NCBI GenBank assembly: GCA_947561715.1
Contig: OX387198.1
Span: 9,176,001-9,240,000 of the forward strand
Origin: Ascidia mentula
Taxonomy: Eukaryota; Chordata; Ascidiacea; Phlebobranchia; Ascidiidae
Length of the DNA: 64,000 nucleotides
Reading direction: 5' to 3'
A model generated the notes under the pieces. The model did no database searches and was not told where the DNA came from. It was given only the letters and a program-made list of their open reading frames with translations. Made by a program: the position numbers and the translations under genes. Shown here one piece after another: positions 48,001-60,776 of the stretch; the stretch's first letter is position 1, and every line of letters begins with the position of its first letter.

Positions 48001-51000
48001 TTTTGTAGTAAAGGTTCAGGAATAATCGATTAATACTCTACGATGAACTGAAATCCCAGTTTCACCTTCAAGCCTTTTTAAAAACATATTATTTGCGAAG
48101 TTACCACATGTTTTCTCTGAACGAAACTCAATGAAATAAATCTCAAACCTTACTTTTTTCAGCATCCCAAACCTTCCCCCACAGAATCCCTTGAATCGAC
48201 TGAAGCCGAAAACAAAAAACTGGTGAGTTGTTTACGGACTTCCACGAAACATTAAAGGAAAAAAATCTTGTCATTTCCTAGTGTACATAAAGAACCTGAC
48301 ATTCTAATTTCTAAAATGCATTTTAGCAAAAGAAATTGGAGGATCTCGCCTGCCCTCTACTGGAGGCGCTTGTTCTTGCCGCTAAGTCAGATGTGAGCGC
48401 GGTAGTGGGGAAAACCCGCCGTAATTACCGAAACCCGAATGACGATGGAAAAACTGCAGCTCATTATCTGAGTAAAGCTGTTGCCGACAAGGTGAGCTTT
48501 GCTTACTAAGGAAGAAAATTTCACCTTTCATATTCAATAAAAATGCCAAACCTCCTTGTAATATGAAGACAGATTTACAAACTTTTTCACTTTGATTTCA
48601 ACGAAAACAATAAACCTGGAACGTGAACAAGGCAAAGGGCCATCAAAACCAACTGTTTTTATATGGTCTTTAATGTAACGATGTACTGTTATTAATTAGT
48701 CGGTATGTAATGAAAAATATATTCAACAGTCTGGGTAGGTACATAAGTCTCGTTGAGTATCTATTTTTGCAACAATTCTTCAATTGCTCACTGTTTAACA
48801 ATGTCTTGCGAATTGTTGTATTTCTGACAACGCCACCTCATATTCACTATCTATACTTGCAGGAGTGCAAGGTCCTAGCGTGCCTTCTCCGACACAAACC
48901 AAAGCTGGACATTCTGGACCAACATGGCGCGTCTCCACTTATAACGGCACTGCTAAATCGCAACTGCAGAGCTGTACAGATGCTGCTTGATGTTGGAGCT
49001 CAACCAAACTTCTGTTCCAATAATAAGAAGCACAAGTACCCTGCAGCGCCGCTTATTCTGGCAGTGGCGAGACACGGGTATGTTGTTCACTGTTATAGCA
49101 AAACCAAGCGAAATTGTATTTTTGTGTGGTTGTTTTGGTTTATTTTTCTGTGCAAGTCGACTTTGATTTCACGCGAAAAAGTGAATTGCATTACAGCAGT
49201 GCCCTGGAGATTTAAAAGAATTCTGCATTAAATTAATCTAATAGAGAAAATGTCAAAAGTGACTACATGAATCAGCCTGTACAAGTCGGTGACCGACTAG
49301 TGATGTTCCCAGTTCCAAATTATCCGGCCCGGCCGGATCCGGATAGTTATTAATCAAATCCGACCGGATAATTTGGATCCGGCAGTTTGTTAACACCGAT
49401 TCGTGTATTATGGCAAAAATGTTTGATTGGCAAACAGAATGCTATGTTAAGGTAAACGTGTGCATTTATTAATATGGTATAACACGTCACGAAAAACCTC
49501 AATAACAAATAACAGAAAAATCTTACGTCGGCGAGTATAACAGAGTCCCCAAAACGAGTAATTTGCGAAATGTTTGTCCGCTTTTAGGACAAAAATGCTT
49601 TCCCAACTATCCGGTAAAATTAATTGTATTATCCGGCCGGGTCCGGGTATTGAAAATTGGTCAAAATCCGTCCGGGTCCGGGTACCCGGATCCGGCGCAA
49701 CACATCACTATGACCGACGGATCTGTCCTTGCGATATATTGAATTAAATCTTTGCGTTTTGTCAGGCATGTCCGGAGTAATTCACTGAAAAGGAATCGTG
49801 GCTACGGTTTGTAAATTCTCACATTAAATTAATATTTTTTCGCAATACTCAGATCGGGTGACAAGAGTTTACTGTCAGCCATCCGAGCTGTTCTACGCAC
49901 GATATCAGACATCAAGCATGTCCCGTCTGACCCAAGGAATGGTCGCACAGCTCTCATGTACGCTGTGGAAAAGGAGGAAGGTGGGCGTTATCATCTAACA
50001 AACAAAAGCAACGACTTATTTAATAACGCGCCCACGGAATTTCGATTAACTTGTGTTATTGAAATCTTCGTGGGCATTTTGTTTAACAAGAGAAGAATCA
50101 GAAGGGTGTTATTTGAGTTTCAAGTGTTTAAAAAACACTTTTCCTCTTTTTTTAAGTTTTGCCCCGACAACTGGAAATATTCAGACTGGGTATAAAAAAA
50201 AAAACATTTACCCATAGTTCTAAGCCGATTATAAAATATCCTAGACTAAAATTTTACCGTATGTGGCAGCCTTGGCGATTATCTGTACTAATTAGATGCT
50301 CTCAATATTCAGAGTTGGATCTGGTGAACGCTTTGCTCGAGAAACAAGCTTCGTTAAGCGAAACGGACGCAGATGGTCACGCTCCACTTCATCTTGCCGT
50401 GAATGCGAGCGGTCCATCGTCTGCACTTTTCGATATTCCTGATTTGTTGATTGAGAAAGGAGCAAGCTTGACAGTCTCCGATAAATTTGGAAGGATTCCG
50501 CTGCATTACGCTTACACCAAGATATCCAAGTACGTTGAAATCTCTCTGTTTCGCATTTTGATATGAAGTGTATTGGACCAGGTTACAAATAGCTTACATA
50601 ACACATTGCTGCAAAAACCGTACCAGTGTTCAAAAAAATTGGTTTTTAACGTTTGCGCAAAGTGACGTTTTATTAATGCACAGTTGAATCTGACTTCGTT
50701 TTAGAGAAGGTGCAAAAACACAATTGAAGTGGTCAAGTCAAAGTGGTTTCGTAGCATCAAAAGCTTTAAAAAACTCAAGAAAATTCCTCTTTTTATCAGG
50801 GAAAGTAGCAACACTGACCTCGGTTGCGACCCGATCGAACTCACAACCCTCCTCACATCCGGTATGAGTGGGGGGGAGGTGGACACGGCGGACTCCAACG
50901 GTCGGACTCCGCTACACGAGGCTGCCCGACGTGGCGCGATGATCTGCTGCATGCATTTAGTTGAACGGGGAGCAAATATTAACAGACAGGACTCTGACTG

Positions 51001-54000
51001 CAACACCCCGCTCAGTTTGGCGGTGAAGGCCGGACATAACAGGTTTGTTACAACTTATTAAATTTTATTTACCTTGAAATCGGGTAAAGTTTTTTCATTT
51101 TGGCTGAAATCCAGCTTATAAGTTTTTATTGAACTGCATAAATTACCTGTAATTTCTGCTTTAAGGGACATTGGTACAATAAGAGTAATTTATCCTACTA
51201 ATCGCATCAGTTAAAACTGGAACTGTTTTGTCAAAACAACATGTGATAATGCCCTTATCTCAACAATCAAAGCTATTGTTTATCCAAATGATTTTTAAGT
51301 GTATTCTTCCTCCCTGTAGTTAATATATAGAATTAAGTGGGAGCGAAGATACCTTCACATAATTGTTCTTTCATTGTATTCCAGCTGTGCTGTGATGCTC
51401 ATCCAAAAGGGTGCGAACGTGAACACGAACGTGATCACCATTCCACAAAGTTCATCAACTGCTGATGCAAACAGTGAGGCTGTCGCCCCCAAGTGGCGAC
51501 TTAAATCGGCGATCGAGCCCCCGAGAAAGTCGACATGCGAACCGGTTTTTAAGGCAAGTTCCCTGAATCTTGTTAGTATGTCAGTCTCCTCGTCTAGTGC
51601 TGATCGTTTATTGGTAATCGTGTATTTATAGGTTGTCGTGGAGAAGGGGTGGCAGGGAGTGACGTACGTAATGCTCGATAGATTGGAAGCCTGTGGAGTG
51701 AAATATGCCGCAGCAGTCGAGGTAAGCTATACGTTGTACGTTATTGGAATAAAATCGCTGGTAGCATTACTAGCAAGATGTGTTAGGTCAGCGAATTTTC
51801 GCAACAATGCGCAAGTGTTAGAAACGTTCTTACATGTTACAACCTGCATTTTTGCATAGTAAAACGAATATTTGTGGTTACAAGACACTTCAAATGCCTT
51901 TGTTAAAATTAACTCACAGTTTCTATCAATTAAACAGATAATTTGACTGATGTCTTTTACAACCTTGCGTCTTTTTGCAGTCGGCGATGCGTGCGCGCAA
52001 GTACCAGGTGGTGCTTTCCCTTTTGCGCAAGCAGCGTGATTCAAGCAAACTGGGCGAGAAGAACGATTTGAAACAGAACCTCCTCCATGTGCTTGCCATA
52101 AACAAACCGACCAACACTGACGTTCAGATCAAGGTTCGAGCTGTTTTTCAATCACAAACACCTCTGGAATTCTGTTTTACGCAATGGCATTTTTCTGTAT
52201 TAAGGTTGCCAAAGTTCTGATTGAACGCGGCGTTCCGAGTTACACTACAGACGAACACGGCTGCACGCCCTTACATTATGCTGCTTTCACCAAGAATCTC
52301 ACGCTTATTAAGTTCTTCATCGGTGAGATTGTGATAAGCGCTCGTAAATGATAAGATTGGTAAAATAAGGGGATTGGCTTTGTTGAAAATAAAAAAATTA
52401 CCTTGTACGAGTTTATCCAGAATGAGACGTTAGGAATTTGTCAAAACTACCTGAAACCTGAAACTTATTATAAGGAACCACATAATTGTGCAAAGAACAA
52501 GGCTGAAACTATTGCTCGTGTTTGAAGAAAACGATGCGATTCAAGTAATGTTTGTCGATGTCAAAAATCCATGCTTAACGGTATATTTGAGAAACATACC
52601 TAATTAATGAGCAACATGTAATTGCGTTATTAGAACGGAATCCATCTTCTTTCCGTGGTATGATCGCTCTTACGGACCATGCGGGACGGAATGCCTTCGC
52701 CGCTCTTCTTTGGAATTCCGTCATCAACGATGACGTCACCGTCAGTATTCTCAAGTATGTTTTACTTTTATATTGGTTGATTGGAATTATTTTAAAGTTT
52801 GTCCATTTTTTTTGGTGTTGTTTGTTTGAAGAAAACTGTGTAACAAATACGAAAGGCAGCGCTTAGGTATAATAATCCGATGGTAAAAAATAGTAAATGG
52901 ATATGAATTTCAATCCTTTGTTCGGTGGCATTGAAAATGTCGGCGCCATTCCTCAGCAACAAAATGCAAAAACTTAATAATTTTAATTCGCGTTTCTCCA
53001 GGTTGTTTTTGGAACACGACCGTGGCAGTGGCGCCATCAACCGGACGTGCAACTTTCCCGTGGCTGGGGTGGAGGCGGTGAGCCAGGACGTGGATCCTGC
53101 CGTGGCCGTCCACGATTACTTTAACGGAGAGGTGGAGAGCAACATAATAAATCCACTGATACGAGCAATTCAGCTACGAGCTCACCGCGTAAGTTTTTTT
53201 GGACTTGATTTTTTTTGCGTCGAAAGGTTGATATTTGCCTTATACCATTGCATTTGTGTGACTTAATACAATTATCACACGTGAGTGAACTGCGAGTTGC
53301 TGGTTTTCTAATTCGGAAAACATCTCATCCGGTCTGTAATTTTTAACTCTGCTATAAAAAATGAACAGTGCAGTTGGGTAATTGTTGATCGATTTAAATG
53401 TGCCTAAATTTTGTCGCAGTCTGTGGATCTTCTATTGGACTACAACATAGACATCAACTTGCAAGTGGAAGGATTGAAAAACCAGACTCCGCTTATGCTC
53501 GCCGTACAACTTGTAAGTTTCACGTTGGAAAATATAAATGTGAAGCGATGGAAAGTGTTTTTCGCTCCCTTGAATACCAGAAAAAATGCAAACGCTTCAA
53601 CGATATTAAATCCTATTGGAGGCGCCCTTTTTACCACTGTTACCAAGCTCTGCTGTAGTTTTGTGTCAAGTTTAACAATAATGTGGTTTAGAACGACGAG
53701 TACGTGGTGAAGAAACTGCTGACTCACAAAACTCCCGTCCTTCTTTCATCTCTCGACTGCGACGACAAAACTGTTCTTCATCATGCTGCGAAACCACTTC
53801 CCTACGGATACTGGGAAAACATGACCATTCTAAGGTAACGTGACAACTGGTGGTGAATTGGCTGAAAAACTGCGAATTTATGCTCTATTCTAGTGAAATG
53901 TGGGATGTCAAAAATATCAGTATTTGCAAGTGTTGGATCTTGCTTTTATCGAAGAGTTATTTTTGTTATATCTCCTTACCGCTGAAATCGTTGTTGGAAA

Positions 54001-57000
54001 TAATTTCCGTTTAGTTTTGACTTCAGTTGCTTCCAATAACCGATTCTAGAAACTCGTCAACCCCATGCCAACTATTTCGGTGTGTACAACACACTCAATG
54101 CAACCAGTGTTTGCAAACTCTGAAAATATTTAAAAATGTCTTATTCCACGCAGGTTGCTTCTGGATCAGGGCGTTCCAGTGCAACAGGAAGACAAGGAAG
54201 GTCGCACCGCACTCTCATACGCCCTGGAAGGGGGTTCGGGTCGAATGTCGGACGAACTTCAATCTGTGGCAGGAATTCCAGCCGACAAATTGGTGAGATA
54301 TCGTGTTCTTCTGGCTTTAGTGTCCAAGGCTACCAGTACTTACTTATATGTTTCGTGAAACCTCCATATATTGCAAGAAACAAAACAAGTGTTGTTGCCC
54401 TTGTTAGAACTGCGAGGGTGTCTAGTTGCGTGTGAGTTGAACTAAGTGCATAAAACCAACTGCATGAACTTAATTAAAGCCATGTAATTGTATTTTTATT
54501 GAGATTACTCTGTGCATTGTGGCCCTAACGTTAAACAACGCGACTGTACAGGAAAAGCCAGGTCGTATCACTGCAGAGGTGACTGACGGTGTCGCGTGGA
54601 GTTCGGTCGTTCCCGAGTATGAAGTGGACGCAGTCACAATCCTCGAGCGAATCCGTGAAGATGAAATGGAAAACGACGCCGAACAACCAACCCCCAACCC
54701 TGACATCCTGTCGGGTCTGCGTGAATCAGGGTGTGTTTCTAGTTTTTTAGTACCTATAAGCTTTAAACGAAAACTTGGCTTGGTTTTAACTAAATAAATC
54801 CACACATATCGTCACGAAGTTTAGGTATCAATTGTTGTAAATTTGAAACACAAATCTGCCGTTTGTGAGCAAAATGTGGTTGTATCTGCTGTGACCATAC
54901 AAGTGGACCGAACTTTCGTTTGCAAACAAGGCAATTGTTTTTTTAATATCTTTCTGTTTCAGCGAGATCGTATATGACCCCACGGTAAACAGACACTGCG
55001 ACGTTTTCCTCATCGCCGTGGACGTACAACAGAGTGGAATCATTCAGTACAACTTCTTCCGCATGCAAGTTCGTACATCGGTCTTTTAGTAGAATAAAAT
55101 CAACTTCATGTAACCGAACTTTACTCGCTCCAGGTGATCCACCAGAAGGGGAAGAACCTGTACATGTTCTTTACCCGCTGGGGTATGATTGGAGAGCGAG
55201 GAAACTGGCAGACGTCGCCCTTCACCACGCCAGCAAACGCAATCAAGGAGTTTGCCAAGTACTTTAAACTGAAGACTGCAAACGAATGGAGGAGCATTAA
55301 CAGGTAAATGAATTGTCACCGTTTCCTGGCAACAACCAATCGGTGAGCTCTGATTGATGAATTCCCAATTTGGTCATTATTTCACATCTGAGTAACGATA
55401 AATAATCATCACCGAGTAACAAAACTATTCGCGACAGCTTCAAGCCGCAAACCCGCAAATACCACTTGGTGGCAGCAGACGTACAAAGACAGAAGGGTGT
55501 CGCTGACCTTGAGTTTGACCTTCACACCGACATCCAATCACTGCTCAGCAAAGAACTGCAAAATGTGTTCGGAGATCTGGTGAGTCTCCTGTTTTGGTTG
55601 AAAATTCACTTCAAAGCACAGCTTGTATGATTTGTTACAAAGAGTAGCATTTACGATTTTGCCCTGTGGAGCGTAAATATGGGTATTCCTGAAGCAGTTA
55701 GGTTTACCTTGTATTCATTTTCATTGCCATTGTATTGACCAGTTTTACTTCAAAACACTATGAAGCAGTGTTACTGAATTCGGAAGGAAAACAACTCACT
55801 GATTTTACCGTTTTATCTCCAGATCAACGTAGAGAGTATGAAGGAAGCTATGAAGGACAGCACCAACGTCGATCCTGACGTCATGCCGTTCGGTCGGTTG
55901 GAGAAGGAACGTCTTACGCACGGAATCGACATTCTCAACGACATCAAGTAAGATTGCGATCAACATCTTTTCTTTTTTTGTGTAGCTTTGCCAACCCAAT
56001 TGTTTTATTACAGGGAACTGATCAACTCCACTGTTGAGTTGAAGACTTCCGACCCACAAGATCAGATCAGACTGCAGAGGATATTGGAGAAGGTATGAGC
56101 TCAGTTTATATTGACATATTGGGTGTTTCGCCATAAGAATTCTGCATGGTAGTGTATTGAACATCGGAGATAAGTCCTGTGGCTATGTTACCGTGAAGTC
56201 ATCAGTTGACACAACAACACGACAAACATTGCTCGCGACTTCTGGATACAATGGCTGTGTTAACAGTGTTAAAAATTGCATAGAACAAGCTGCCACTGAT
56301 GTTTGTGTGCAAACACGGTTAAAACATCCATCCTTTCCCCAGATACAACAGCGCAGTACGGAGTATTACCGTGTGCTGCCACCACGCGGTGGAATCTTTG
56401 ACCGCATTCGTCCGATTAGCGATATACCGAATCTCTCTGTTCTCATGTTGCAAACCAAACGTCTCTCCGAACTGGAGTTCGCTAACAAAGTCTTGCTGGG
56501 CGCCCAGTATAGAATCAACGGTAAGCTGTGTAAAACTTGCAATTACAAGTTAGTGACGCCATTTGCACCACCACTGACAGTTGCCAATTGCTTTGTATCC
56601 TTTGTAAAACCGAGATAAAATTGGTTGTTTGAATTCGGCTCCATTGCAATTTATGCTGATAAATTTTCAAATATTAAGTAAGAAATCAACGGTTCACTGT
56701 GTAACATTATACAATCCAAAATTCATGAAATTATATCCCATACATAAGATTGTTGGTCTTATGGTGAATGACACTTCAAGAGTGTTTTGTTGGAAAAGAA
56801 TATGCAGCTTGACGTATGGTGTAGTGCAAAGGCCCGACATTTTTTTTCCACTTATGTCAATGTTCTATCAACACCTTGCTTGGGGATATCCTGATGTGGC
56901 GTTTTTTGTTTCGTCAACAGAGATGAATCCATTTGATTACGTGTACCGGTCAGTGGGATGTCAGATGCAAGTGATGGATCCTGACTCAGACGAGTCGCAG

Positions 57001-59016
57001 TATTTATTGCAGTGCATTCACAACGCAGGTGAATTTAACGTTTGTATGCGCTTGCTTTCGATTTGAAATTGCGTTCCACGCAGTACAAGTGTTTCTCGTG
57101 TTGACAACGCATGGTGCGTTTTTTAATATTTTTGAAAGAAACAAACTTAAATGCAATCACTTTTCTTGAAAATTACACAATATAAAAAAAACACAAAATA
57201 ATTTAAAAACTTAACATGGCTTTGTGTTACAAGATGCTCAAAAGCTTGAAACGCCCATCTTGCTATAGTTTACCCCAACCATTTTGATTCAGGCCCAGGA
57301 ATCAAAGTGGATTGTGTTTATCGGGTGGGTCGAGACGGCGAGGCGGCAAATATCGTCTCTACGGGTCTTGGAAACTACCGTATGTTATGGCACGGAACCA
57401 ACATCCTTAACCTGATGTCAATTCTTCACAAGGGCTTGCAGACCAGCGAAGCTCCGGTTAACGGAAACCTGCCCCATTTCGGAAAGGTAGTTGAATCGTT
57501 TTGTGTATATAGGCCAATGCAGAATTTGTAGATTTTGTGAAAAGTGGTGCATTGACTTGCTTATTAACTGTAGAAAAATCTGGTCCTCGGTTGGTCATTG
57601 TCTTTTTCTCTGAGACATCAAATTACTGCGGCTCTTATTATTATAAAGCAACAAGCCTCTAATTTATGTCAGAAGATTTATTTGGAAAAATCGATTTCGC
57701 TGATGTTTAACTGTTACTTCGCTTTTTGTTTGTTGTTGTTCAACAAGTATAGACAGTACAAATCCTAATGTCATAGTTTGTTAACCATTGTTCTCTGCAG
57801 GGTATATATCTATCGGATATGGCTGGCAGAGCGATGCAGGATTGCAAAATTTGGGCCGGCGAAAAGAAGTATCTCATACTATGCCAGGTAATTGTCTCGA
57901 GCAATTTCGCTTGCGACGCACTTGAAAGACTCGCCGTGCTTAATGATTTCTTCCTATATTAACAACTTGTCGAAGGAGGCTGACCTCCCTATCATTCGCT
58001 TAAAAAAAAATTTTTTTTGTTAAAGTACCTATGCGACCGCCAAGAAAACTTAAAACGACCCGCTAGACGCTCAGTTTGCGGTGGCTTACACAATAGGCTT
58101 ATTAGAAAATAAACTTTGAACTTTTTCCCGCGTTTTACTCAACTGATAAACCGTCAATATAACTTCATTAATACAAGAAAGGCAGTGGCTGTAAACTCAC
58201 GCCAGTATTTCCCGGGCAGGTGGCTCTGGGTCACGTGAAAGAGATCCGGGACAATGCGAAAGGTTCGGATGCCGAGGTCGCCAACTCGGTAATGGCAGTG
58301 GGGAAGTACCGCCCAAATCCGGGCAAAGAGCTCATCCTGCCTGAAGGTACAGGCTTTTAGTTGCCAATTTCTGTGTATTTTATCCTCTTGCTTATATTTG
58401 CCTTAATTCTGTGTTATAAAACGCCGCAATATAAACCGGTACCACCTTTGTGAGAATGCCCCAGGACTTGAAATTTATTTTTGCGTCCTGTAGGTGGCGC
58501 CATATCGCTTGGCGAAAAGACGAAGAATCCTGACTTGAGTGGTGTGACAAATACATACAATGAATATGTTGTGTATAGTCCGGAACAGGTGGGTTCGTAA
58601 TATATCTCGTTATAACTCCTCGTCGTTTCCAAAATTTTGTGTGCTGATGAAAACCTTGCTTGCTTTTGCAACAGGCATTCTGACCAGACTTCAATTTCGC
58701 TTGAAAAAAAAACAAAGTTTAAATTCGCTTGAAAACAAGGAAAGCCTAAAATGTGTTAGGGCTTCTTGAGTTTTTTTTGCCACAGTGAAATTCATGGCCT
58801 TTAAAAATTTAAATTTAATGAGGTCTCAAAACAGTTAGCGGCGTGAAAGAACCACAACGCAATTTTTTTTTGCTAATGTCCACACTGGACAAGCCTGTTC
58901 TGCCAACTTTGCCCGCCGTACATTTAAGGACATGCATTCTACAGGTGTGCTTGCGGTACTTGGTCCGTTTCGAACAGACGGATGAAGGAAGTTCCCCGCC
59001 CACAGCGAGCAAGTGA
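39049..59016 (+). CDS. Giant ankyrin-WGR-PARP poly(ADP-ribose) polymerase (PME-5-like)
   Basis: My model has 51 exons totalling 7893 bases, exactly 2631 codons with stop. Order of parts: acidic N-terminus with KQDSEE repeats (about 118-165); AT-hooks RGRGRPPLE (about 243), GRPGRPRKN (about 297) and GRPRGRPPKN (about 545); a possible reader module (about 325-412); a long ankyrin array (about 615-2090, e.g. PIHYAAACSS, TPLMIAAESGRD, TPLMLAAANGHT, TALIHAAMNGHY, TPLHEAARRGA, TPLHYAAFTKN); a WGR domain (about 2137-2270, FTRWGMIGERGNWQ); a PARP regulatory helical domain (about 2280-2435); and a catalytic domain with MLWHGTN (about 2474), GKGIYLSDM (about 2506) and NEYVVY (about 2599), so the H-Y-E triad is intact. 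Ankyrins with WGR, rather than SAM, match nematode PME-5, not tankyrase. One intron has a GC donor (51554). The predicted role is nuclear ADP-ribosylation on chromatin. Confidence 0.9.
39385..39550 (+). repeat. Coding minisatellite, 18-base unit (KQDSEE)
   Basis: About eight copies of an 18-base unit related to GAAGAAAAACAGGATTCT, all in frame, encode KQDSEE with variants (KQDFEE, KQDCEE, KQDTGD). Copy number is likely to vary between individuals. Confidence 0.9.
41192..41522. repeat. 42-base direct repeat flanking a ~247-base insert in a PARP-gene intron
   Basis: Bases 41192-41233 and 41481-41522 match with about three differences (core GCACCATTCCTAGTTTGC). The enclosed segment is non-coding and GC-richer, with a small GACC-TTTT-AGGTC hairpin followed by GAAAC. 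Origin unknown: tandem duplication or repair insertion. Confidence 0.6.
44108..44129. promoter_or_regulatory. 8-base-pair hairpin just upstream of a 3' splice site
   Basis: CAAGTCGA, a six-base loop, then TCGACTTG, ending seven bases before the AG of the exon that starts at 44137. In RNA it would fold across the branch-point and pyrimidine region. Confidence 0.4.
49298..49710. mobile_element. hAT-type MITE, 413 bases, 8-base TSD, in a PARP-gene intron
   Basis: The ends are TAGTGATGTTCCCAGTTCC and the complement of TAGTGATGTGTTGCGCCGG. The perfect duplication TGACCGAC lies on both sides (49290-49297 and 49711-49718). The inside has CCGG-rich sub-terminal blocks (ATCCGGCCCGGCCGGATCCG on the left; GGGTCCGGGTACCCGGATCC on the right) and no open frame of note. 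Confidence 0.9.
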
Positions 59017-59436
59017 TTTCCGTCTGCCGTAATTCGCTTTCGCCGAACATTTTTCCCCATCATGACCGCTTTCCCGTGGCCAACCCTTGCACATATACTG
59101 CCATGTTTGTCGGCCCACGAACTGCTTTTCCGCCCCTCACTGCTTCATTCCATCGCACTCGCAAATCAAGAAATTCGCAGAGGTGGAATAATGATGTACA
59201 CCGAGGCCGGAAAAGGCCTCTGCTGTAATTTTTGCGTAGTACCGACCGATCGATGGAAGGAAGGACTTTTTGGAACAGTTGTCGTTGGTTAATCGCTGCC
59301 GTTTATTTGGTGTATTGTCTCTCCCTGTACAGTGCCATCTGTTGTAACCAGATTAAACCAACCCACCTTTGTATATCGTCATAGCGTGCTGTGAAGGATT
59401 TAAACCGCGCCAAGGGTAAAGATTGTCAAGTTTTCA

Positions 59437-59620
59437 GTGGCTTACACAAAAAGACAAAAAAAACGTGGTATTTATTTTCCTAGTATTGCTTAACTGATAA
59501 ACCGTCGATATAACTTCTATTGATACAAGAAAGCCGGTGGCCGTAAGCTTACTCCGGTATCTTCCGCGCAGGTGACGCTGGGTCACGTTAAAGTGAAAAA
59601 ATGGTTCGGATGCCAAATCG
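59437..59620 (+). pseudogene. Partial duplicate of PARP catalytic exon 49 with its upstream intron
   Basis: Bases 59437-59620 align with about 58081-58275: GTGGCTTACACAA, then AACTGATAAACCGTC-ATATAACTTC, ATACAAGAAAG, the CGCAG acceptor, and GTG-CTGGGTCACGT of the exon, followed by GGTTCGGATGCC. The copy has lost about 20 bases of exon between GTGAAAG and GGTTCGG and then diverges. It lacks the rest of the exon and any donor. It sits 420 bases past the end of the gene, so it is a relic of a tandem duplication. Confidence 0.85.
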
Positions 59621-60021
59621 ATAACAAAAGTAAAACTTAGGAGAATTTGAAATAAACCACATTAAATTGCCTTCGGTACAAAAATTCCCAACCAACCTAA
59701 CAGTTCCATTAAATTTATTAGTTCCATCACAGACCTGCTATACAATTTAGTATCTCGTTTTGATTGGTCAGCAAAAAATGTCTTTAACCCAGCTAAGCCA
59801 CGAGGTCGCCGTTAACATCTGATTTAGCTAAGATAATCAAGTAAAGGCTTCGGCATGTGGAAGTATATGCCCTGTAAACACATACTACAGCTTTTTAAAA
59901 AAAGGTTTTGTTTGTGTGTAACTTACGTGTGAGGATAAATAAATATAATAAAATCAAAATCATGTTTATTTTTGCGAGAAAAGCAACTACGCGACGAACA
60001 AAAAACAAGGAAATGAAATGG

Positions 60022-60068
60022 CATGGGCACCGATAAAACCATAAAGGTTATCGAGTCAGACGCCCATG
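60022..60068. repeat. Small palindromic segment, related to one at 37221-37265
   Basis: CATGGGC (60022-60028) pairs with GCCCATG (60062-60068), and inside GATAAAACC-ATAAA-GGTTATC forms a second stem. A similar inverted version (GTGGGCG...ATAACCTTTATGGTTT...GTGC) lies in a COG2 intron near 37221-37265. Confidence 0.4.
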
Positions 60069-60776
60069 TAAAGGTGATTTCCTCAAGGAGAATCACCGTC
60101 TGCCGTAGGATCGCAGCCAGTCGCACTGGGAGGTGATGGGTTGCGACAAGCTGCATGTGACGAAAGGTGGCCACCCGATATATGATATAATAATCATACG
60201 ATTTGACATAACTTTATCACAGTTAAGAATCTATTTTGAAAGTAATTAGTTAATAGTCTTCGCGCATTAACGATATATGTGTAGATAATATAGCCTACTC
60301 ATAATAAGCACCTTCAGTATCGCATATTTAACTAAACATGCTAAAAATATCCTATTCCTTTTAAAAAATATTGTTTGCACAGCTGGTAATATTTGTGGCA
60401 TAGTTAAAAACATCTTCACGGGGAGTGAGCAGCCGTACTTACGCTGGCTAATTATTTGTTCCCGATTAACAGACTGTGTTTGGTCAATGTGATGAAACGT
60501 CAATATGTAATGGGCCATTTGCTCGCGATAAAATAGCTATTACGGCGACGTGGATTAAACCCAACTCTCAGGTCTCCAGGGAGAGGAAAGACAACAGAAT
60601 ATCAGGAAGTTTTCGATCGACCGGCAAATGTTGATTGAGATTTGCATCAATCTGCGTTTCAATTAAACAGTAATGGCGTCCGCATTTGTACAAGGCTTAT
60701 GGGAATTTAATCGCAACTCTTTCCTACATAAAGGTGCTCTGGTACGTCTAACAATTACCAGTTACATCGAGCGACA

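Larger units (their letters stand above)
59017..60776. other. Spacer between the PARP and homeobox genes
   Basis: It holds the PARP 3' UTR, the broken exon copy at 59437-59620 and a small palindromic segment at 60022-60068. A 76-codon frame at 59062-59292 shows no protein features. Nothing else supportable is seen. Confidence 0.45.

Noticed and set aside
49956-50195. Extension of the PARP exon beyond 49980
   Set aside because: A good GTGGGC donor at 49981 and the next ankyrin exon at 50313 restore the expected repeat in phase.
42244-58588. Tankyrase identity
   Set aside because: No SAM domain is seen, and the presence of WGR and the PARP regulatory domain is not tankyrase-like.
59062-59292. 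76-codon ORF after the PARP stop
   Set aside because: No family features, and it overlaps other frames. Probably chance in a GC-richer 3' flank.
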